Made by a program: the position numbers and the translations under genes. A DNA stretch of 45,077 nt, from the NCBI GenBank assembly GCA_001970955.1, contig MPUH01000577.1, positions 1 through 45,077 of the forward strand, written 5' to 3'. The first letter of the stretch is position 1, and each line of letters starts with the position of its first letter. Positions 38,140-45,077 of the stretch are shown in pieces. Below the pieces are notes generated by a model. It saw only the letters and a program-made list of their open reading frames with translations. It was not told the origin of the DNA and made no database searches. The DNA is from Stentor coeruleus. Taxonomy: Eukaryota > Ciliophora > Heterotrichea > Heterotrichida > Stentoridae.

Positions 38140-40263
38140 CTATAAATTGATAACTTTCTTAACTGGAACTTCTGCTGTTTTAAGCATATTCCTAATAAAC
38201 CCACTAAACCCAGAGCTTCCACAAATCCAAACTTTCCTTAACTTCCTTTGCCCATCCATTAGCAGACGTATTTTATCTACTGTCATAACATTTTCAGTTC
38301 CTTTCGACGATATATTTACGACAAACTTAAAATTTTGTGGAGCCTTTTCAGCTGCAGCTTCAAGTAAATCTAATGCAAAAGCATCATCTTCATTAGAAAA
38401 TGATACATACAAAGACATCATAAACCCTTCAGGGACTTCATTTAAAAAAACAGCATTAACAAGGTCAACAAAAGGTAAAATCCCAGTACCACCAGCAAAA
38501 GCTAAATAATTCCCAGGCTTAATACAATCAAGCATAAGGCCAGGTCCCATAGGTCCTTTCAATATGATTTTGCTACCAACTTCCAAATTAGTAACATACC
38601 TACTAACTTTACCATTAGCATAAGGTTTAATATAAAGGCGAATATTCCTCATATTATGCTCTTGCCAATTAGGAAGATTAGTCAAAACCATAGAATAATA
38701 CCTTCTAGCTTGATTAACCTCACTCATAGTTAACAAAAAATGCTTACCCATCCAGTCAAAACCCCCTGGCTTACACAAATTCCACTCTTCTGATGACAAG
38801 ACAATACAAAAAGTACTTTCGCATACCTTTAACTTATCAACAATTTCCCATTCCATCCTTTCTTGTCCAATACTCCCAGTCAAAACATTATTCTCATACC
38901 CCAATTCCGCTATAGCCATACTTTTAGCAAAACTAAAAGCTAACATATCATGATAATTCGGCCCATATCCAGGCAAGCTACTTGACCCATTCAAATATTT
39001 CCCAACATCTTCACCAATAACTTGTTTTATAATAAACGCCCCACCAGGATGACTTGTTATAAAATCCCCAATATCAAGTAAATAATTATCATAAAATACA
39101 AACTTCCTTTTGTCTCTATGAATAGACTTAAAAATTTTCGAATACCCACCTGCAGGTCCTAAAATCCTATATTCATTACTCGAAACAAATCTTTTTAATT
39201 TAAACTCATCAATTTTCGAATATATTTTACTCCAAAGCTCAAGGAGGAAATATATTATTGCTATGATCACATAAAATACTGTTAAAGCTCTTAAGTTCTC
39301 ATCTTCATACATTCTCCATCCTATATAAGCATTAGATAAAGAGATTATGAGTAAGATCCAACCTAAGATATGATGAGCTTTACGGATTATTATAATAGGT
39401 TTTGCTGAAGAATTGAAGTGTATAAATAATCTTGTTATTACACCAAGGATACATTGAGTTATTATGAGTGCAGCAATTGTTAGGCTGATTCTTGAATGAT
39501 ACCTTTGGCTACTTGTATATGTAAAAAGGATGTTTTCATTAGTGACTATTATTTTAGAGACTGAAAAAAGGGTTAGAAACAAGACTAAGGTCATGAGTAT
39601 AATATGGATATACACCCAAGGCTGCCACCATTTGAAATATCTTGCAGCGATTATCCCAATGTTTGATAATAAAATCCAACTTAGTGACATGATAATTGCA
39701 TGTTTTTCATAACCTTCTTTGTAGTACTTGCTATAATAGTCGAATTTCGCATTTTTCTGCTCAGTTGCTAAGACTAAGCTACCTGAACCGTAGTTCTGCT
39801 CATGATATATAAATTCAGTTGTGTAGTAATAAGCAAAACATAAGTCAAGCTCCATGTTCTTTTCCAAGACAAAATCATATTTGTCACCAGTATCCAGTAA
39901 TCTTCTAAAATTCACACTTAAGACACCATTTTCTGAACTGCTAGCAACATCTGTAATATCATTAACCCCATCAGTATAGTAAATGTCAAGTATAGGCATA
40001 ACTCGTTCTTCAGACCACCCATCTCTAACTCTTATAAGGGAACCTGTATCTGTTGCCCATATCATATCGGTGTTATACATATCAAGACCAAAACCAATAC
40101 CGCAGTAGCCGTTTTCCCCAATTTTACACTAAGTAGATTTTACTGTGAAATACATAACTATCTCGTTACCATCAAATGTCCACCCAAGCTGCATCTTATC
40201 ATCTAAGTCGACAATAGCATCTTGGGCAAGTGCTAGAGTTAGTATTAACCCAAATAATGCCAT
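38140..40263 (-). CDS. DOMON-cytochrome b561-cytochrome b5-flavin reductase fusion (one 15-nt intron)
   Basis: 702 aa after removing the intron at 40129-40143. Start ATG 40263 gives a signal peptide (residues 1 to about 14, ending A-L-A-Q). Upstream frame sequence begins only at a TTG. Residues ~20-160 form a DOMON domain (W-T-F-D-G-N, G-I-G-F-G, N-T-D-M-I-W). Then comes a b561 core with four expected heme-ligand His: H183, H215, H251 and H292 or H293. A cytochrome b5 domain follows with H-P-G-G (400-403) and second ligand His433. The C-terminus is an FAD/NAD(P)H reductase with R-Y-Y-S (516-519), G-G-T-G (586-589) and C-G-S-S-G (676-680). The layout implies electron flow from cytosolic NAD(P)H through FAD, b5 and transmembrane b561 to a lumenal or external DOMON heme. 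Possible acceptors are ferric iron, copper or monodehydroascorbate. Confidence 0.94.
40129..40143 (-). other. 15-nt spliceosomal intron (DOMON-b561 fusion)
   Basis: On the minus strand this reads GTAAAATCTACTTAG, in phase 0. Removal joins V-M-Y-F-T to C-K-I-G-E-N-G-Y-C-G-I-G-F-G and completes the DOMON domain and signal peptide. Confidence 0.93.
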
Positions 40264-41511
40264 AATAAGATATATGAGGCAAATTGCATAGTTGTAATCA
40301 TGAAATTTTATACTTTTTATTGAGAAATTGTGGTATTTTGGTATTGAATTGAAAATTAGAGATTTTTTTTGGCCTTGTTCTAACAAAAATATAACAATTG
40401 TGCATTGTTTTTCTTGTGATATCCTGTATTATATGCCAAATTTATGTTTTATTGTTTGATAACTTTGCTGTAGAAGCTAAATTATATGTAGTTACTTATA
40501 ATTAGATTTTTAAATGTATATAGCACAGACTAAGAAAGTATAAAGGATAAAAAAATATTTTCGCTACTTGGAATAATCTTACCAAAAGCGGGGGTAGTAT
40601 CAGATGTAAGATTTTGTAAGATAAATAATGATGATGATGTAATAATTGTATGCATTTCTTGTATGTTAAAGTTTAACTTAGGCTTTGGCAAGGGTAAATA
40701 CCTTATTGAATTGTGATATGATAAAAAAAATGATTTATTTTAGTTATTTTTTAAGATAATTTTAGCTTAAAATGATTGAGGAGTGTTATGATTTGGAAAA
40801 TCAAGGATACGAGTTTGTTTTAACTGGAATTATCGTAAATAAAATAGAAACTTTGGCTTTTTGGAAAAACTTAGCTAAATATATAATTCTTGCATGATTT
40901 GATAAAATAATTCTAAGTAATTAAAATGAAATTTTTTATGCTGAGGGGCCATTTAGTTTAATTCATTATCCTTATAATTTTTTGTTTTTTATGATTTATA
41001 AAACAATTTCTATGGCGAGTTACAATAAATAAAAATCATCGAATTATTAAACTTTCTTCTATAATAAAGGACAATATCTGACCCTTTTTAAATAAGTATT
41101 ATTGCAATAGCACCAAAATTGCCTATCCTTTTCTATATACATATAATTTTTTTTTTATAAAATCTTAAAATCTATATTATTCTAATTTAAAACTCAAAAA
41201 TAATAATATTTTAGTTATTTTGGGTCATGATAGAAATTGACTGAGTGAATTATTTTTATTATATAAAATCTTACAAGTAAATAATTGGTATTTTATATTG
41301 AAATATATTAATGAATTTATAGCATAAAAATTTAGGTATTGTTTGTGATTATTATAAGATATTATAGGCTCTTTTAAAATACTTCTAAGTTTTTTAACTT
41401 TATTTCATTCTCATTATAAAAAAACTATATATTTTTAATTTTTAGTCGACTATAATTGGGCATATTTTCCTAAAAAAAATTAACAAGTATATAATAATAC
41501 TTTTATATCAT
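40264..41511. other. Intergenic, with a split upstream element of the secreted array
   Basis: 1.25 kb, very AT-rich, no gene. A block at about 41101-41146 (CCTATCCTTTTCTATATACA) resembles the sequence directly upstream of array copy 2 (about 42104-42150). In copy 1 it is separated from the ATG-proximal part (41486-41511) by about 340 bp. Confidence 0.5.
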
Positions 41512-41994
41512 ATGATTACGGCTTTATTAGTATTTTACTTTGCTCTAGCTTATTCTCAAGAGTGCATTGATAATAACGAAATTGATTTTACATTCTATTG
41601 TAGAAGTGGTAGCGATGACTGGATAGTTTCAGTTAATTATCCTAATGGAATATGGGCAACAGCCATGAGTAATCCAAGTATTTATTGGATAGCCATACCC
41701 GGATCAGATTATATTTGGCAAAATCTTGATTGTTCTTATTGTAGTATTACAGTAACAAAATCTTTTTTTCTTATAGCACCAGCAACAAATGTTTATCTAT
41801 ATTTTGTTTGTGATGATCGTGCTAAAGCTACTATAAATAATTTAAATTTATGCGAAGTTACTTATGGACTTATGTCTACATGCGATATGACATCAGCTAC
41901 AAAAGTTGGATTGAATGAACTTAAAATTGTAGCTGAGAATGACGGAGGACCTGGAGGACTTACTTATAAGTTAGAAGTTAAGATTAAATTGTAA
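41512..41994 (+). CDS. Secreted galactose-binding-like protein, array copy 1
   Basis: A 160-aa protein with a signal peptide at residues 1 to about 15 (ending A-Y-S, then Q-E-C). The mature part is one beta-sandwich-type domain: S-G-S-D-D-W-I-V-S, G-I-W-A-T-A, a K-S-F-F-L strand, V-C-D-D-R-A-K-A-T-I-N, C-D-M-T-S-A-T-K-V-G-L-N-E-L-K-I and G-G-P-G-G-L at the end. D-D-x-A-x-x-x-I-N followed by D-M-T and G-x-N-x-L-x-I-x-A-x-N is the pattern of galactose-binding-like (carbohydrate-binding-module) jelly rolls. Seven Cys (18, 30, 74, 77, 100, 114, 124) suggest disulfides and an extracellular or vesicular place. Ligand binding is inferred from fold only. Start ATG 41512 is supported by alignment to copy 2. 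Confidence 0.9.
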   Translation: MITALLVFYFALAYSQECIDNNEIDFTFYCRSGSDDWIVSVNYPNGIWATAMSNPSIYWIAIPGSDYIWQNLDCSYCSITVTKSFFLIAPATNVYLYFVCDDRAKATINNLNLCEVTYGLMSTCDMTSATKVGLNELKIVAENDGGPGGLTYKLEVKIKL

Positions 41995-42167
41995 TAATTG
42001 GATTGATTTAGTTTGTTTTAAAGTTTTAACTTATATTATATATACAAATTTCAGATTAAAGATTTTTCCTTGTAATTCCTTCCTCAGAAGTTTACTTGAT
42101 ATTATTATAATAACACCTAAATTGCTTATCCTTTCTTTATATGCATATAATAATACTGTTATATTAT

Positions 42168-42650
42168 ATGATTGCGGCTTTATTGTTTTTTTATCTTCCT
42201 CTTGCTTATTCTCAAGAGTGCTTTGATATTAATGAAGTTGATTTTACATTCTATTGCAGGAGTGGTAGTGATGACTGGATTGTTTCATCTGACTACCCTA
42301 ATGGATTATGGGCAACAGTCATAAGCAATCCAAATCTTGTTTGGGCAGTCATACCTGAATCAGATTTTATTTGGAAAAATCCTACTTATGGGGCTTGTAA
42401 TATTACAGTAACAAAATCTTTTTTTCTTATAGCATCAGCAACAAGTGTTAATTTATACTTGGTTTGCGATGATTATGCTACAGCTACTATAAACGATTTA
42501 AATTCATGTAAGGCTACTTATGGATCAGTATCCATATGCGATATGACATCAGCTATAAAAACTGGATTAAATGAACTTAAAATTGAAGCTCAAAATACTG
42601 GAGGAAATGGAGGGCTTTCTTATAAGTTAGAAGTTAACATTCGATTGTAA
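42168..42650 (+). CDS. Secreted galactose-binding-like protein, array copy 2
   Basis: 160 aa, the same length as copy 1 and closely similar. An ATG nine codons upstream (42141) is open, but I start at 42168 (M-I-A-A-L-L) because it aligns with copy 1 and yields a clean signal peptide ending A-Y-S. Six Cys (18, 30, 77, 100, 114, 124) match those of copy 1; C74 of copy 1 is absent. This gives an even set that could form three disulfides. It keeps S-G-S-D-D-W-I-V-S, K-S-F-F-L-I, V-C-D-D-Y-A-T-A-T-I-N, C-D-M-T-S-A and L-N-E-L-K-I-E-A-Q-N. The terminal motif reads G-G-N-G-G-L. Separated from copy 1 by 173 bp, same strand. Confidence 0.9.
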   Translation: MIAALLFFYLPLAYSQECFDINEVDFTFYCRSGSDDWIVSSDYPNGLWATVISNPNLVWAVIPESDFIWKNPTYGACNITVTKSFFLIASATSVNLYLVCDDYATATINDLNSCKATYGSVSICDMTSAIKTGLNELKIEAQNTGGNGGLSYKLEVNIRL

Positions 42651-43650
42651 TAATTGGATTAAGTTTAGTTTTTTGATATTCATTTGGTAGCTCATAAAGG
42701 TGGATATTGCATCCCATAAATCCTATATAGCTTAAATTCCTTAATAGCTTTTTTCTTTTTATACATTGATCCATGATTTTGATTAAATGCCTATTAATCT
42801 TTGTCAATCTAGAGGTTTTATATTTCCTTTTTTTTTTTTTTAAATCAAGTTATTTAGTTTGATCCTCGGTTCTCTGGATCAGGAAATATTTTTTGAATGA
42901 ATTTATAACTATAATATTTAATAGCTTCATAAGCCTTGTATATTCGTCAGATAATAAATTTTATAGTTGATTCAAGTTGTGAATAATATTCTAAAGATTT
43001 ATTTGCTTTTAATGAATCTAACAAGAATTAACAATTAATAGTTTTTTCCCCCTGAGGTATATGCAGAAATAGGTAATCTTTAAGTTTTTGCTGAGCAATT
43101 TATCTACGAGTTAAAGCATATAATATTATATTATAAAGTATTTTCAAACAATCTCTTATTCTTTTAGCTCTTGAAAAATAATTAATGCAGTATACTTCAT
43201 TCTATCTCTTTTAATCATTAATAGAACTATTATAGAATGGTTTATTTTTTAAGTATTACATATCTTTAGCCATATCAGTTTCTTTGTAATCATAGTTATA
43301 ATTGCATTTGATAATAATGAATTTGTTAGAATTAGAATTTGATTGAACCCAAATAATTTAGTAAAAAATAAAACTTTTATAAATTAGAATTCAATAAGGC
43401 ATAAATTTAAAAGTTTTAGCTTAAATAATAATACTAATCATCGGCAAATAAGAAAATAAGCTAGTTTTAGCGAAGTGATTGCTTTAAAAAACTCTATTTA
43501 TAAAATTTAATAGAATCATATTAAATTTCTTATTTTAAAAATCTCTAAATATAATAATTTACAAACTCTTAGAAAATATATAAGATACTGAATTAATAGT
43601 CTATCATCCTTTCACATATTTTTCCACAAAATACTTATTAGCATATAAAA
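42651..43650. other. Intergenic between array copies 2 and 3
   Basis: 1.0 kb with no gene. A small inverted repeat (TGATCC ... GGATCA) lies near 42859-42880. The segment just before 43651 (CTATCATCCTTTCACATA ... GCATATAAAA) loosely resembles the upstream elements of copies 1 and 2. Confidence 0.5.
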
Positions 43651-44148
43651 ATGAAATTATATCATATGATGATAATTTTTTTGCTATCTTTTCATTCTCT
43701 AGTTTATTCTCAAGAGTGCATTGATGCTATTAAAATGGATTTTACATTCTATTGCAGGAGCGGTAGTGATGATTGGCTGGTTTCATCTAATTCTCCTAAT
43801 GGAGAATGGGCAACAGCCATAACTACCCCAAATGGTGCTTGGGCAGTCATACCCGGGTCAGATTTTATTTGGGAAACTCCTATTTGTGATTCTTGCAATA
43901 TTACAATTACAAAATCTTTTTTTCTTATATCATCAGCGACAAATGTTAATTTATACTTAGTTTGTGATAACTACGCTACAGCTACAATAAACAATTTAAA
44001 TTCATGTAAGGCTGAGTTTACTTTAGTTTATAAATGTGATATGACATCAGCTACAAAACCTGGACTAAATGAACTTAAAATTGAGGCTCAAAATACGGGA
44101 GGACCTGGAGGACTTGCTTATAAGTTAGAAATTAAGCTTCAATTATAA
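43651..44148 (+). CDS. Secreted galactose-binding-like protein, array copy 3
   Basis: 165 aa from ATG 43651 (CATATAAAAATG). The signal peptide is slightly longer than in copies 1 and 2 (M-K-L-Y-H-M-M-I-I-F, ending V-Y-S). The mature domain has the same landmarks: Q-E-C, F-Y-C-R-S-G-S-D-D-W-L-V-S, G-E-W-A-T-A, K-S-F-F-L-I, V-C-D-N-Y-A-T-A-T-I-N, C-D-M-T-S-A-T-K-P-G-L-N and G-G-P-G-G-L-A-Y-K-L. Cys positions correspond to those of copy 1. It is full length and open, with mainly conservative changes, so it is probably functional. One kilobase separates it from copy 2. Confidence 0.9.
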   Translation: MKLYHMMIIFLLSFHSLVYSQECIDAIKMDFTFYCRSGSDDWLVSSNSPNGEWATAITTPNGAWAVIPGSDFIWETPICDSCNITITKSFFLISSATNVNLYLVCDNYATATINNLNSCKAEFTLVYKCDMTSATKPGLNELKIEAQNTGGPGGLAYKLEIKLQL

Positions 44149-44345
44149 TAAGTTGAACTACTATAAAGAGAGCCAAGGATAGAAAAAAAAGGAATTTCAT
44201 AATAATTTTATATTATCAATTAGTCAAGGTTAATTAAATTTGAGGTATACTAATAGTTATACTATATAATATTATATTCCATTCTAATCAAGGAAAAATT
44301 CGTATTATTTATTATGTCTTAGCACATATTATTTTGCATAATAAA

Positions 44346-44825
44346 ATGATAAGCGTATTCTTAGTGCTCTTGATTACCTTGTTTTATTCTCAATCTTGTT
44401 TTTCTCCTACCCAGATTGATTTTACATCATATGTAACCAGTGGTACTTATGACTGGCTTGTCTCCGATAATTATCCCTATGGGACATGGGCATCATTAAC
44501 AAGCAATACAGAAGGATTGATAAGCATACCAGAAGCGCCTTTTATATGGGATAGTTCAGATTGTGTATGTACGATAACAATAACAAGACCGTTTTTCTTA
44601 CCAGTCATACCATCAAAAGTTGATCTATACATATTAGTTGATGATTATGCTATAGTTAATATCAATGGTAAATGCTCTTATTATGTGCCAGGGGGAATAA
44701 CAGTATTATTTGATATGACTTCCTATGCACAACTAGGACTAAATGAACTTAAAATAGTTGCCACTAATCTCTATGGACCTGGAGGACTTGCTTATAAATT
44801 AATAGCATTTTCAAAACTAGTTTAA
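44346..44825 (+). CDS. Secreted galactose-binding-like protein, divergent array copy 4
   Basis: 159 aa from ATG 44346 (ATAAAATG); the longer open frame from 44334 begins at TTG. Signal peptide M-I-S-V-F-L-V-L-L-I to F-Y-S. This is the most divergent copy, but the fold landmarks remain: D-W-L-V-S-D-N-Y-P, G-T-W-A-S, T-I-T-I-T-R-P-F-F-L, V-D-D-Y-A-I-V-N-I-N-G, D-M-T-S-Y-A-Q-L-G-L-N-E-L-K-I and G-P-G-G-L-A-Y-K-L. Cys 30, 100 and 124 of the other copies are replaced by Val, Val and Phe, leaving C18, C73, C75 and C110. The I-N-G-K-C version is closer to the general galactose-binding-like consensus, so this copy may keep the ancestral loop. Confidence 0.88.
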   Translation: MISVFLVLLITLFYSQSCFSPTQIDFTSYVTSGTYDWLVSDNYPYGTWASLTSNTEGLISIPEAPFIWDSSDCVCTITITRPFFLPVIPSKVDLYILVDDYAIVNINGKCSYYVPGGITVLFDMTSYAQLGLNELKIVATNLYGPGGLAYKLIAFSKLV

Positions 44826-45077
44826 TAATTTAACTTGAAAATTATCATTATATTGAATAAAGGTTTATATAAGCTAATTTAGTTGTATAAATTTATACAC
44901 CTTTATGTTGCTTAGGTTAGAATTTATTTTTATATTGAGAATTATAAATATATCAAATCTAAGGTATGATTAGATTAGTGAGGTTGCCATTCATTAAAAC
45001 TCTTGACTTTCACATAAATTAAGATTATATAAAATAGTCTATGCATTCCTATCAAATTATGTTTACATCTTGACGAC
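44826..45077. other. Right window edge
   Basis: 252 bp of AT-rich sequence after array copy 4, with no gene visible. The array may continue beyond the window. Confidence 0.5.

Noticed and set aside
37991..38509. 172-codon plus-strand frame
   Set aside because: It overlaps the conserved C-terminal reductase domain on the minus strand and is its antisense shadow.
1..45077. tRNA genes, CRISPR arrays, telomere repeats and prokaryotic operon signals
   Set aside because: TTCGA-type strings occur only inside coding regions or without a cloverleaf context; no regularly spaced repeats, terminal repeats or ribosome-binding sites were found.

Overview
This window looks like macronuclear DNA of a heterotrich ciliate, most probably Stentor. 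The DNA is AT-rich. TAA, TAG and TGA all end genes here (for example 2978-2980, 20157-20159 and 32579-32581), so the code is standard. Nine introns can be read directly from broken protein families, and every one is exactly 15 nt and fits GTA-N6-A-N2-TAG. Standard code plus uniform 15-nt introns is the Stentor signature; Blepharisma, which also has 15-16 nt introns, reads TGA as Trp. Most starts sit in an A-rich context such as (TA)TAAATGG, and 5' leaders look very short.

Layout. 1-1849: gene-poor, with one odd TGA-free frame. 1850-6259: a DUF2804-like type II membrane protein, a PP2C phosphatase (minus, one intron) and a charged hypothetical protein. 6500-10640: a tandemly duplicated ~2.1-kb cassette. 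Each unit holds an MGQCC-type Gly/Cys-rich protein gene (decayed in unit A, intact in unit B) followed closely by a gene for a small secreted four-Cys protein. 10834-16354: an SSX2IP/ADIP-like coiled-coil protein, RagC/D GTPase, LZIC, the retromer subunit VPS26 and a CEP19-family protein. 16491-24018: VPS8 (CORVET), a plasmepsin V/ASP5-type membrane aspartyl protease and a large coiled-coil protein. 25058-33370: a 1364-aa TmcB-like multipass PAS protein, a second CEP19-family protein, a PH/coiled-coil protein and a hypothetical protein. 33600-34283: relics of a TPR gene. 34602-40263 (minus strand, three genes in series): an outer-dynein-arm docking complex subunit of the ODA1/CCDC63/CCDC114 family, a tandem cyclic-nucleotide-binding-domain protein, and a one-polypeptide DOMON-cytochrome b561-cytochrome b5-flavin reductase. 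41512-44825: a tandem array of four small secreted galactose-binding-like proteins.

The genes are mostly independent single transcription units, as expected in a ciliate, and there is no operon logic. Themes that recur are cilia and basal bodies (two CEP19 proteins, ODA docking protein, ADIP-like protein), endosome/lysosome traffic (VPS26, VPS8, RagC/D) and lineage-specific secreted families (two tandem arrays). The strongest candidates for undescribed biology are the MGQCC/secreted-protein cassette and the four-member galactose-binding-like array. The single-chain transmembrane electron-transfer enzyme is also notable.

Three single Ns (5394, 6822, 20275) each lie between or just beside two perfect copies of the same 43-64 bp. 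These are most likely unmerged contig overlaps, not biological repeats.
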